From: Pseudomonas berkeleyensis
GTDB taxonomy: Bacteria > Pseudomonadota > Gammaproteobacteria > Pseudomonadales > Pseudomonadaceae
Direction of reading: 5' to 3'
NCBI RefSeq assembly: GCF_014109765.1
Contig: NZ_CP059139.1
Span: 930,001-994,000, forward strand
DNA: 64,000 bases
Part shown: piece after piece, positions 1-8,356 of the stretch
Numbering within the stretch: position 1 is the first letter of the stretch
Layout: every line of letters starts with the position of its first letter
The notes under the pieces: generated by a model
The model's database searches: none
What the model was told of the DNA's origin: nothing
The model's input: the letters and a program-made list of their open reading frames with translations, nothing else
Program-made: the position numbers and the translations under genes

Positions 1-9
1 TTTCACCTG

Positions 10-25
10 GCAGCCGTTCGGCTGC
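10..25. other. Small stem-loop upstream of cioA
   Basis: Seven-base-pair perfect inverted repeat (10-16 with 19-25) with a 2-nt loop. It could be the end of a terminator for a gene outside the window, but no T-run follows on the plus strand. Confidence 0.3.
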
Positions 26-58
26 GGCTCACTTCATAAGAACAATTTCAGCTCGTTT

Positions 59-77
59 GACTCCAACACCTGGAGTC
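59..77. promoter_or_regulatory. Inverted repeat in the cioA leader
   Basis: GACTCCA (59-65) and TGGAGTC (71-77) form a perfect 7-bp inverted repeat with a 5-nt spacer, 54 bp upstream of the cioA ATG. It overlaps a possible -35 element (TTGACT, 57-62). It could be an operator or an mRNA hairpin. I see no ANR box (TTGAT-N4-ATCAA) in the 130 bp available. Confidence 0.3.
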
Positions 78-130
78 TATGGATCGGCTTTGCGTGCACG
101 GGCCGAGATAACCCTGAATGAGGATGTGAC

Positions 131-1570
131 ATGTTCGGCCTAGAGGCGCTTGATCTCGCCCGAATCCAGTTTGCCTTCACCATTTCCTTCCACATTGTCT
201 TTCCGGCCATCACCATCGGTCTTGCCAGCTACCTGGCCGTGCTCGAAGGGTTGTGGCTGAAGACCGGAAACACCCTATACCGTGATCTCTACCACTTCTG
301 GTCGAAGATCTTCGCGGTCAACTTCGGCATGGGCGTGGTCTCCGGCCTGGTCATGGCCTATCAGTTCGGTACCAACTGGAGCGCCTTCTCCGACTTTGCC
401 GGAGCGGTCACAGGACCGCTGCTGACCTACGAGGTACTCACCGCCTTCTTCCTCGAAGCGGGTTTCCTTGGTGTCATGCTGTTCGGCTGGAACCGCGTCG
501 GGCCGGGCCTGCACTTCTTCTCCACGGTGATGGTGGCCATCGGCACGCTGATCTCGACTTTCTGGATTCTCGCGTCCAACAGCTGGATGCACACGCCGCA
601 GGGCTTCGAGATCGTCGACGGCCGGGTGATCCCGGTGGACTGGTTCGCCGTGGTGTTCAACCCGTCGTTCCCTTATCGCCTGGCGCACATGGCCACGGCG
701 GCGTTCCTCGCCACCGCCTTCTTCGTCGGCGCGTCGGCAGCCTGGCACCTGCTGCGCGGGCGCGACAACCCGGCGATCCGCAAGATGCTCTCGATGGCGC
801 TGTGGATGGCGCTGCTGGTGGCGCCTATCCAGGCGTTCATCGGTGACCTGCATGGCCTCAATACGCTCAAGTACCAGCCGGCCAAGATCGCCGCGATCGA
901 GGGACACTGGGAGAACGTCGGTGACGAGCCGACGCCGCTGATCCTCTTCGGCTGGCCAGACATGCAGCGCGAGGAAACCCGCTTCAAGGTGGAGATCCCG
1001 GCACTCGGCAGCCTGATCCTGACCCACAGCCTTGATAAGCAGGTGCCGGCGCTCAAGGACTTCCCACCGGAAGATCGCGCCAATTCCACCATCGTCTTCT
1101 GGACCTTCCGCGTGATGGTCGCCATGGGTTTGATGATGATCTTCGTCGGCCTGTGGAGTACCTGGCTGCGTCGGGGTGACCGGCTTTATACCTACCGACC
1201 TTTCCTGCATCTGGTGTTGTGGATGGGCCCGTCCGGGATCATCGCCATTCTGGCTGGCTGGTACACCACCGAGATCGGTCGCCAACCGTGGATCATTCAC
1301 GGGCTGATGCGCACCGCCGATGCATCCTCCGGCCATAGCGCGACGCAGCTAGGCATTACCCTGGCGCTGTTCGTGGTGGTCTATTTCGCCCTGTTCGGCG
1401 CCGGTATCGGCTACATGCTGCGCCTGGTGCGCAAGGGGCCGAAGATCGACGAAGGCAAGGAAACCTCGCAGGGCGGGCCGGGTCAGGCGCGTACTCCGGC
1501 GCGGCCACTGTCCGCGGCCGAAGAGGGCCTGGACGATGGCGAAACCGATACGCTGGAAGGGAGGAACTGA
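131..1570 (+). CDS. cioA: Cyanide-insensitive terminal oxidase subunit I (CioA, cytochrome bd family)
   Basis: The 479-aa subunit I of a bd-type quinol oxidase, which oxidises ubiquinol and reduces O2 to water in the inner membrane. The N-terminus (about residues 9-35) carries the conserved first helix with His21, the expected high-spin heme ligand. Many hydrophobic helices follow, and the quinol loop is short, as in the CIO subgroup rather than E. coli CydA (length close to P. aeruginosa CioA). The stop is 2 nt before cioB, so the two are co-transcribed. The C-terminal tail (about residues 440-479) is polar and likely cytoplasmic. Family assignment is firm; cyanide resistance is inferred from the subgroup. 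Confidence 0.93.
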   Translation: MFGLEALDLARIQFAFTISFHIVFPAITIGLASYLAVLEGLWLKTGNTLYRDLYHFWSKIFAVNFGMGVVSGLVMAYQFGTNWSAFSDFAGAVTGPLLTYEVLTAFFLEAGFLGVMLFGWNRVGPGLHFFSTVMVAIGTLISTFWILASNSWMHTPQGFEIVDGRVIPVDWFAVVFNPSFPYRLAHMATAAFLATAFFVGASAAWHLLRGRDNPAIRKMLSMALWMALLVAPIQAFIGDLHGLNTLKYQPAKIAAIEGHWENVGDEPTPLILFGWPDMQREETRFKVEIPALGSLILTHSLDKQVPALKDFPPEDRANSTIVFWTFRVMVAMGLMMIFVGLWSTWLRRGDRLYTYRPFLHLVLWMGPSGIIAILAGWYTTEIGRQPWIIHGLMRTADASSGHSATQLGITLALFVVVYFALFGAGIGYMLRLVRKGPKIDEGKETSQGGPGQARTPARPLSAAEEGLDDGETDTLEGRN

Positions 1571-1572
1571 GC

Positions 1573-2580
1573 ATGGGTATCGATCTTTCGCTGATCTGGG
1601 CGGTGATCATTGCCTTCGGCGTGATGATGTACGTGGTGATGGACGGCTTCGACCTGGGCATCGGCATTCTCTTTCCCTTCGTCAAGGACGAAGGCGAGCG
1701 CGATGTGATGATGAACACCGTGGCGCCGGTCTGGGACGGTAACGAAACCTGGCTGGTGCTTGGCGGTGCGGCGCTGTTCGGCGCCTTCCCGCTGGCCTAT
1801 GCGGTGGTGCTCGATGCGCTATACCTGCCGCTGATCCTGATGCTGCTGGGGCTGATCTTCCGTGGCGTGGCCTTCGAGTTCCGCTTCAAGGCCAAGGCGC
1901 ACAAGCGTCACCTGTGGGACAAGGCGTTCATCGGTGGCTCGCTGACCGCGACCTTTTTTCAGGGTGTCGCACTGGGGGCGTATATCGATGGTTTCGAAGT
2001 GGTGAACCGCCGATTTGCCGGCGGCGCCTTCGACTGGCTGACGCCGTTCTCGGTGTTCTGCGGTCTGGCGCTGATCGCAGCCTATGCATTGCTCGGTTGC
2101 ACCTGGCTGATCATGAAGACCGAAGGCCGTCTGCAGCAGCAGATGCATGACCTCGGTCGACCGCTGATCTTCGTGGTACTGGCCGTGACCGGCATCGTCA
2201 GCCTGTGGACGCCGCTTGCGCATCCGGACATCGCCGAGCGCTGGTTCAGCCTGCCCAACCTGTTCTGGTTCATGCCGGTTCCGGTTCTGGTGCTGCTGTG
2301 CACCTGGGCACTGCTGCGGGCTGTGGCCAACAACGCCAACTACTCACCGTTCCTGCTCACCCTGGCGCTGATCTTCCTCGGTTACAGCGGCCTGGGCATC
2401 AGCCTGTGGCCAAACGTCATCCCGCCGTCGATCAGCATCTGGGACGCTGCTGCGCCACCGCAGAGCCAGGGCTTCATGCTGGTCGGTGCGCTGTTCATCA
2501 TCCCCTTCATCCTGATGTACACCGCCTGGAGCTACTACGTGTTCCGTGGCAAGGTCACTCAGGATGATGGCTACCACTGA
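1573..2580 (+). CDS. cioB: Cyanide-insensitive terminal oxidase subunit II (CioB)
   Basis: The 335-aa subunit II of the bd-type oxidase, a multi-helix membrane protein that pairs with CioA. The start fits the family (first helix from about residue 5, then the conserved stretch with MDGFDLGIG). The conserved NETWLVLGG segment near residues 57-65 is typical of CydB/CioB. It is separated from cioA by 2 nt and followed 10 nt later by a small membrane-protein gene, forming a three-gene operon. Confidence 0.93.
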   Translation: MGIDLSLIWAVIIAFGVMMYVVMDGFDLGIGILFPFVKDEGERDVMMNTVAPVWDGNETWLVLGGAALFGAFPLAYAVVLDALYLPLILMLLGLIFRGVAFEFRFKAKAHKRHLWDKAFIGGSLTATFFQGVALGAYIDGFEVVNRRFAGGAFDWLTPFSVFCGLALIAAYALLGCTWLIMKTEGRLQQQMHDLGRPLIFVVLAVTGIVSLWTPLAHPDIAERWFSLPNLFWFMPVPVLVLLCTWALLRAVANNANYSPFLLTLALIFLGYSGLGISLWPNVIPPSISIWDAAAPPQSQGFMLVGALFIIPFILMYTAWSYYVFRGKVTQDDGYH

Positions 2581-2590
2581 GGGTCGCGAC

Positions 2591-2740
2591 ATGACCAAGG
2601 TCGAGCAAGAGAAAAAGCCGTTGTGGCAGCGCCTGGGCTGGCTGGTGTTGATCTGGGCCTGCAGCGTGACGGCCCTGGGCGTGGTGGCCTGGCTGTTGCG
2701 CCTGTTCATGAGCGCGGCGGGGTTGGGTACGCCGAGCTGA
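2591..2740 (+). CDS. Small membrane protein of the cio operon (DUF2474-like)
   Basis: A 49-aa protein with a basic N-terminus (residues 1-14), one transmembrane helix (about 15-38) and a short tail. DUF2474 proteins commonly follow cioB, and the size and topology recall the CydX/CbdX accessory subunits of bd oxidases. The inferred role is assembly or stability of CioAB. The start is an ATG 10 nt after the cioB stop; the hairpin just downstream marks this as the last operon gene. Confidence 0.75.
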   Translation: MTKVEQEKKPLWQRLGWLVLIWACSVTALGVVAWLLRLFMSAAGLGTPS

Positions 2741-2761
2741 GCACGACGCTCCAGCCGACTT

Positions 2762-2790
2762 CCACTCGACCGGCATGGTCGAGTGGATAT
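2762..2790 (+). terminator. Terminator of the cioAB operon
   Basis: A perfect 10-bp stem (2762-2771 with 2777-2786), 5-nt loop, then an A/T-rich tail (ATATATTT). It lies 22 nt after the last operon gene and just before the sigma-factor promoter region. Confidence 0.6.
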
Positions 2791-2807
2791 ATTTGAAAAT
2801 CATTTGC
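2789..2807. promoter_or_regulatory. Candidate Fur box before the ECF sigma gene
   Basis: By eye 12 of 19 positions match the Fur consensus, with a continuous AATCATT core. It lies about 45-60 bp upstream of the GTG chosen for the sigma gene. Iron-regulated fecI-type genes in Pseudomonas are normally controlled by Fur, so the position makes sense. The match is moderate. Confidence 0.45.
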
Positions 2808-2851
2808 GGTTGTACTATTTTCTCGTGCTTTCCCGGCACCGAGAGCCGCTC

Positions 2852-3355
2852 GTGTCCCTGCCTGTCGATCCACAGCCTCCCGAAGAGCTGTTCCGACGTC
2901 ACTCGTCGGAGCTGTTGCGTTTCTTCACCCGGCAGACACGTTGCAGCGAACTCGCCGCTGACCTGCGTCAGGAAACCTGGCTGCGCCTGCAAGGACGTCA
3001 GATCGAGGAGATCGGCAACGTGCGCGCCTTTCTCTACCGCATCGCACGCAACCTGCTCATCGACCACCACCGTCAGCAGCAGATTCGTCCGCAACTGACC
3101 TCGCTCGACGAGGCGCTGGAAAGCGAACTCCCCGACCCCGAACGCGCCACCGAAGACAGCCGCCGCCTGGCTCGCCTGCAGGCGCTGATGCACGAGTTAC
3201 CCGAGCACCTGCGCCAGGCGCTGCTATGGAACCGCCTGGACGGTCTGACCCAGCGCGAGATCGGTGAGCGTCTCGGCGTCTCGGAAAGTATGGCCGGACG
3301 CTATATCCTCAAGGCCCTCGAATATTGCCAGGAACGCATGGATGACCAGCCATGA
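2852..3355 (+). CDS. ECF sigma factor, FecI family
   Basis: A 167-aa extracytoplasmic-function sigma-70 factor that should direct RNA polymerase to the adjacent receptor gene. Region 2 (about residues 10-75) is followed by region 4 with a helix-turn-helix (about 110-160; LTQREIGERLGVSESMAG). The frame stays open to a GTG at 2783, but that codon lies in the terminator stem and against the Fur-box-like site, so I prefer the GTG at 2852. It overlaps the anti-sigma gene by 4 nt. Gene order sigma, anti-sigma, TonB receptor is the classical surface-signalling unit. Confidence 0.85.
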   Translation: MSLPVDPQPPEELFRRHSSELLRFFTRQTRCSELAADLRQETWLRLQGRQIEEIGNVRAFLYRIARNLLIDHHRQQQIRPQLTSLDEALESELPDPERATEDSRRLARLQALMHELPEHLRQALLWNRLDGLTQREIGERLGVSESMAGRYILKALEYCQERMDDQP

Positions 3356-4269
3356 ATGAGCCAGACCTGCGCAGCCAGGCCCGGGAATGGCTGGTGCTGC
3401 TGAATTCCGGACGTGCCAGCACGGCCGAGCGTGAGGCTGCCGAGCGCTGGCGCCAGGCCAGTCCCGAGCACGCCAGCGCATTGGCCGAGGTGGAACGTCT
3501 GTGGACGCTGCTCGGCCAGGTCGAGCGACCGGCTGCCGTGGTGCAGCCACTGCCGCGTCGCGTGCGGCGCTGGCCGCTGCCCCTGGCAACCGCAGCTTGC
3601 CTGCTGCTTGCCCTGTGGATGGCGCCGCCGGGTTGGCATGCCGATGTACGCACTGAGGCCGGTGAAATCCGTGAGGTGATGCTCGAAGATGGCTCGTTGC
3701 TGCAGCTCAACGGCGCGACATCGCTGGATTGGGACGCCAACGTCGACGGCGTGCGCCGAGTGCGCCTGTATCGTGGGCAGGCGGATTTTCAGGTGGCAGC
3801 TGATGCGAGCCATCCGTTCATCATCGAAGCCGGTGATGCGCGCATTCGCGTCACCGGTACGCGCTTCGACGTCAACTTGCTGGGCGATCAGGTATTGCTG
3901 GCAGTGAGCGAAGGGCATGTGCAGGTCAGCGATGCCGAAGGTACCGAGCGAGCGGTACAGGCGGGGCAGCAGATTGCCTGGCGGGCAGGGCATCTGCAGG
4001 AGCTACAAGCTTTGGATGCAGCCAGGGCTCTGGCCTGGCAGCGTGGCCGCCTGGTATTCCGTGACCGACCACTACCCGAAGTGTTCGAAGAGCTGCAACG
4101 CCAGCAGGCGCAGAGGGTGCTGTTTCTCGATGCCACGGCGCGTGAGCTGAAAGTCACCGGGGTATTCGCCCTGAATGATCCACAGGCCGTACTACGTGCT
4201 ATCGAAACCGCTTTGCCAGTCAAACTGACCCGCTTGCCGGGTGTGCTGCTGGTGTCCGCGGAAGGCTGA
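3352..4269 (+). CDS. FecR-family anti-sigma factor
   Basis: A 305-aa inner-membrane regulator that controls the preceding sigma factor and receives the signal from the receptor's N-terminal domain. It has a cytoplasmic N-terminal DUF4880-like segment (about 5-50), one transmembrane helix (about 75-92), a periplasmic FecR domain (about 100-200) and a C-terminal region of the type that contacts the receptor. The start overlaps the sigma stop (ATGA), implying coupled translation. Length is normal. Confidence 0.88.
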   Translation: MNEPDLRSQAREWLVLLNSGRASTAEREAAERWRQASPEHASALAEVERLWTLLGQVERPAAVVQPLPRRVRRWPLPLATAACLLLALWMAPPGWHADVRTEAGEIREVMLEDGSLLQLNGATSLDWDANVDGVRRVRLYRGQADFQVAADASHPFIIEAGDARIRVTGTRFDVNLLGDQVLLAVSEGHVQVSDAEGTERAVQAGQQIAWRAGHLQELQALDAARALAWQRGRLVFRDRPLPEVFEELQRQQAQRVLFLDATARELKVTGVFALNDPQAVLRAIETALPVKLTRLPGVLLVSAEG

Positions 4270-4417
4270 CCACGCCGTTTCCCGATTGCATTAGGGCTAC
4301 GAGAATCTTTTCAAAAATATTTGCAGCATTGGTTCAGGAATACCCATCACCTTCGTCTTCTGTTTCTGCAAATGCGACTTCTTCGCATGAATAGCCAGCA
4401 GAGCACAGGACATCAGC

Positions 4418-6820
4418 ATGCGTTTGATTCCCTTCTTCCCGACGTTGATCGCGCTTTCCCTCGGCCTTGCTGCCGCGCAGGTGCAGGCCGTCGAACTCGA
4501 CATTCCGGCCCAATCCCTGGATTCGGCGCTCACTGATTTTGCCGAGCAGGCCGGTATCCGTCTGCTGTACGACGCCAACCTGACCCGTGGCGTTGGTGGC
4601 AGCAGCACGTTGAAGGGCGACTATTCCGTCAGCGAGGGATTAAAGCAGTTGTTGCAGGGCAGCGGACTGACCTTCAGCGTCGGCGCCGACGGCACCGTCA
4701 CCCTGATTCCGCGCCATGACAGCAGCGATGCACTGGAATTGGGCGCTACCACCGTCAGCGGTCAGCTCGATGGCCGTCGCGACCTGCCCAGCACCTACGC
4801 CGGCGGCCAGGTGGCACGCGGCGGGCGCATGGGTGTGCTGGGCAATCAGGACATGCAGGACACTCCCTTCGCTTTTTCCAGCTACACCAGCGAACTGATC
4901 GAAGCACGCCAGGCACAGACCCTGGCCGACGTGCTGGCCAGCGATCCGGGTGTGCGCCAGTCGTTCGGCTTCGGCAATTTTTCCCAGGTCTTCGTCGTGC
5001 GCGGATTCCAGCTTTACAGCGACGACATCGCTTTCAACGGCCTGTACGGCATGCTGCCTCGGCAGATCATCTCCACCGAGGCGGTCGAGCGCGTCGAGGT
5101 GTTCAAGGGCGCCAACGCCTTCCTCAACGGCGTGTCTCCCAGTGGCAGTGGCGTCGGTGGGGCGATTAACGTCGTCTCCAAGCGCGCCGAGGACATCCCC
5201 ACGCGTCGTTTCACCATGGACTTTGCCAACCAGAGCCGTATCGGTGGTCACCTGGACATCGGCCAGCGCTTTGGCGAGGACAACCGTTTCGGTGTGCGCG
5301 TGAATCTGGCCCAGCGCGAGGGCGAGACAGCGATTGAGCGTGAGCAAACACGCTTTCATCTGGCCACGGTGAATCTGGATTACCGCGGTGATCGCCTGCG
5401 CCTGGCAGCCGATCTCGGTTACCAGAAGCAGCGGGTCAACGAGGGGCGCTCGGTGGTGCATCTGTCTACCACTGTTACGGGTAATACCCTGGGCGGCAAG
5501 GTACCCAGGGCACCGGATTCCAAGTACAACTCGGCGCAGCCGTGGAGCTGGTCGCAGCTCGAAGACACTTACGGCATGTTCAGTGCCGAATATGATCTGT
5601 CGTCATCCTGGACCGCCTATCTGATCGCCGGTAGCAAGTACACCCGCGAGAATGGCCTCTACTCGTCGCACAACGTCTATGGCTCCAATGGCGAGTCGCG
5701 GATCGGCCGTCTTTACTCGCCCTTGGATCAGGAGTCATCGAGTGTCACCAGTGGGTTGCGTGGGCAGTTCATGAGCGGGCCTATCAGCCATCAGTTCAAC
5801 CTGGCGGCTAGCGGTATCTGGCAGGAAAAGCGTAACGCTTATGAGTCCACGAGGGCTGCTGATCGTGGCTACGGCAACCTCTATGACGATACGCCGAGCC
5901 CTCAGCCGATTGTCTCCCAGACATACGGCGACATGCATGATCCGCGCACCACGGCCAAGGTGCAGAACAAGAGCCTGGCACTGTCTGACACCTTGGGCTT
6001 TGTTGATGACCGGGTGCTGTTGACCGTAGGGTTGCGCCGGCAGAGCATCGTGGCTGATTCCTGGGCAGCTGACACCGGGGTTCGGGCGCCAGGTTACGAC
6101 GAGAGCATCACCACCCCGGCTTATGGCCTGGTGATAAAGCCCACCGAATACCTGTCGCTTTATGCCAACCGTGTCGAATCCTTGCAGCAGGGGCCGACTG
6201 CACCAACTGCGGCGCGTAACAATGGCGTCATGCTTGCTCCCTATCGCTCCAAGCAGACCGAGGTGGGTGCGAAGCTCGATTGGGGCCGCTTTGGCGGCAA
6301 CTTGAGCCTGTTCCGTATCGAACAGCCACAAGGCGTGACTGGCGGTGATGGCTACTTCGGGATGGATGGTGAGCAGCGCAACCAAGGCATCGAACTGAGT
6401 CTGTTCGGCGAACCATTCGATGGGCTGCGCCTACTGGGCGGTGTGACCTGGACCGATACCGAGCAGCGTGATACTGCCAAGGGCGCCAATGATGGTAACC
6501 GTGCGGTAGGTGTGCCGGAGTTCCAGTTCAATTTGGGCGCCGACTGGGATGTGCCGGGTGTATCTGGCCTGAGCCTGAATGGCTTGCTGCTGCGCACCGG
6601 TGGTCAGTACACCGAGGTTACCAACGAATACAGCATTCCCGCCTGGACTCGCGTTGACCTGGGCGCTCGCTACAAGACCCGTCTGGACGGTCGCGCCGTG
6701 ACCTTCAATGCGCTGGTGGAGAACGTTGCCGATGAGAGCTACTGGGCATCGGCCAATGGCGGCTACCTGACCCAGGGTGCGCCGCGCACCTTCAAGGTTT
6801 CGGCAACGGTCGACTTCTGA
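4418..6820 (+). CDS. TonB-dependent siderophore receptor with signalling domain
   Basis: An 800-aa outer-membrane transducer. After a signal peptide (about 1-24) comes a secretin/TonB N-terminal (STN) domain (about 26-78), which talks to FecR. The plug (about 110-260) and a 22-strand barrel ending in a C-terminal Phe follow. The STN domain and the neighbouring sigma/anti-sigma pair show that it senses its own ligand and induces its own expression. The overall pattern is that of ferric-siderophore receptors (FoxA/FpvA/FiuA type); the ligand cannot be told. The 148-nt leader holds no gene. Confidence 0.88.
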   Translation: MRLIPFFPTLIALSLGLAAAQVQAVELDIPAQSLDSALTDFAEQAGIRLLYDANLTRGVGGSSTLKGDYSVSEGLKQLLQGSGLTFSVGADGTVTLIPRHDSSDALELGATTVSGQLDGRRDLPSTYAGGQVARGGRMGVLGNQDMQDTPFAFSSYTSELIEARQAQTLADVLASDPGVRQSFGFGNFSQVFVVRGFQLYSDDIAFNGLYGMLPRQIISTEAVERVEVFKGANAFLNGVSPSGSGVGGAINVVSKRAEDIPTRRFTMDFANQSRIGGHLDIGQRFGEDNRFGVRVNLAQREGETAIEREQTRFHLATVNLDYRGDRLRLAADLGYQKQRVNEGRSVVHLSTTVTGNTLGGKVPRAPDSKYNSAQPWSWSQLEDTYGMFSAEYDLSSSWTAYLIAGSKYTRENGLYSSHNVYGSNGESRIGRLYSPLDQESSSVTSGLRGQFMSGPISHQFNLAASGIWQEKRNAYESTRAADRGYGNLYDDTPSPQPIVSQTYGDMHDPRTTAKVQNKSLALSDTLGFVDDRVLLTVGLRRQSIVADSWAADTGVRAPGYDESITTPAYGLVIKPTEYLSLYANRVESLQQGPTAPTAARNNGVMLAPYRSKQTEVGAKLDWGRFGGNLSLFRIEQPQGVTGGDGYFGMDGEQRNQGIELSLFGEPFDGLRLLGGVTWTDTEQRDTAKGANDGNRAVGVPEFQFNLGADWDVPGVSGLSLNGLLLRTGGQYTEVTNEYSIPAWTRVDLGARYKTRLDGRAVTFNALVENVADESYWASANGGYLTQGAPRTFKVSATVDF

Positions 6821-6913
6821 GCTGGAAAGGGCCTGCCTTGGCAGACCAGCGGTTGATCCGTCCGCGCGATTGTTTTCATACTGACCTCCTTTGCCGCATG
6901 CCGAGGAGGCCCG

Positions 6914-8356
6914 ATGTTCGCCCTCAGCGATACCCTGCAACACCGCTTTGCCGCGCTGAAAAGCAGCGCTGATTTCTGGTCGCTGCGCCATGTGCAGGAA
7001 AGTCGGGAGTCCTACTGGGTGCGCCGGCGGGTCGCGCAGGCACCGTCCTTCGTCGACGATGCCGGTGCCATGCTCAGCGTGCGCATCGCCGGCGTCGAGG
7101 CTTATGCGGCGACCAGCGATCTCAGCCAGGCCGGCCTGCAGGCGGCGTTGGAGCGGGCCGAACAGATGGCCCGAGCCCTGGCTGGACATAATCTGCTGGA
7201 TCTCGGCAGCCTGCCGCAGCCCACCGAGCAGAGCGATGATGTGATGCCCGGATACGGACAGCCGCTGGCGAGCGCCGCGTACTGGTTCGAGCTGCTGATG
7301 GCGGAGTCGGCGCTGATTCCCCGTGACGCGCGTCTGGTGGACAGCCATGTCAGGCTGACCTTCACCTGTCACGAGCAGATCTACCTCAACAGCGCCGGCG
7401 CGCGATTGCGTCGTGCCCAGCGCTACGTTTTCCCGCAGGTTGGTGTCACCGCCAGCGACGAGCATGACAGTCAGAGCCGCAGTTTCGGTGGCAGCCATAT
7501 GGCGCGCCAGGGCGGCGCTGAGGTTCTGCAGCAATTGGGGGTGATCGGCAGCGCCGCACGTATTGCCGATGAGGCGCTGCAACTGCTGCTGGCGCCCAAC
7601 ACACCGAACGGGTCACGCGACCTGCTGCTGATGCCCGATCAGATGATCCTGCAGATTCACGAGTCCATCGGTCACCCGCTGGAGCTGGATCGCATCCTGG
7701 GTGACGAGCGCAATTTCGCTGGTACCAGCTTCATTCGACAGGAGGATTTTGGCCATTACCGCTATGGCTCGCCGCTGCTCAACGTCAGTTTCGATCCGGG
7801 TATGCCGGGAGAGTTGTCCAGCTATCGCCATGACGATGACGGCACGCAGGCCGAACGCCAGCTACTGATCCGCGATGGCATCCTCCAGCGTCCGCTTGGC
7901 GGTGCGCTGTCGCAATGGCGCAGCGGCCTGGCGGGTGTGGCCAACAGCCGCGCATGCAGCTGGAACCGGCCGCCCATCGATCGTATGGCCAACCTCAACC
8001 TTGAACCGGGCGAGCAGAGTTTGGCCGAGCTGGTCGGGGGTATCGAGCACGGCATCCTGATGAGCAACAACCGCTCCTGGTCGATCGACGATGCGCGCAA
8101 CAAATTCCAGTTCGGCTGCGAGTGGGGGCAACTGATCGAGAATGGTGAACTCAAGGGCGTGGTGAAGAACCCCAACTACCGCGGCATTTCCGCTCAGTTC
8201 TGGCGCAATCTGCGGGCGGTGGGCGACGCCAGTACCTTCGAGATATTGGGCACGCCTTACTGCGGTAAGGGTGAGCCCAATCAGGTGATTCGTGTGGGGC
8301 ATGCCTCGCCGGCCTGCGTATTCGCCGATATCGACGTATTCGGAGGGGCAGCCTGA
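6914..8356 (+). CDS. TldD-like metallopeptidase subunit
   Basis: A 480-aa member of the TldD/PmbA family, zinc peptidases acting as TldD-TldE heterodimers that degrade or mature small peptides. The catalytic HExxxH motif is present (His249-Glu-Ser-Ile-Gly-His254), as is the distal Cys450 of the CGK motif expected to complete the zinc site. Length matches E. coli TldD. It overlaps the next gene, its partner, by 1 nt. The pair sits behind a siderophore receptor rather than in the usual housekeeping setting, so it may be a second, specialised copy. Confidence 0.82.
   Translation: MFALSDTLQHRFAALKSSADFWSLRHVQESRESYWVRRRVAQAPSFVDDAGAMLSVRIAGVEAYAATSDLSQAGLQAALERAEQMARALAGHNLLDLGSLPQPTEQSDDVMPGYGQPLASAAYWFELLMAESALIPRDARLVDSHVRLTFTCHEQIYLNSAGARLRRAQRYVFPQVGVTASDEHDSQSRSFGGSHMARQGGAEVLQQLGVIGSAARIADEALQLLLAPNTPNGSRDLLLMPDQMILQIHESIGHPLELDRILGDERNFAGTSFIRQEDFGHYRYGSPLLNVSFDPGMPGELSSYRHDDDGTQAERQLLIRDGILQRPLGGALSQWRSGLAGVANSRACSWNRPPIDRMANLNLEPGEQSLAELVGGIEHGILMSNNRSWSIDDARNKFQFGCEWGQLIENGELKGVVKNPNYRGISAQFWRNLRAVGDASTFEILGTPYCGKGEPNQVIRVGHASPACVFADIDVFGGAA

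Noticed and set aside
34..216. Short minus-strand frame at the window start
   Set aside because: It overlaps the cioA start and has no ribosome-binding site or known domain.
4270..4417. Fur box directly upstream of the siderophore receptor
   Set aside because: A/T-rich stretch near 4300-4325 matches the consensus too poorly; the receptor is expected to be driven by the adjacent sigma factor.
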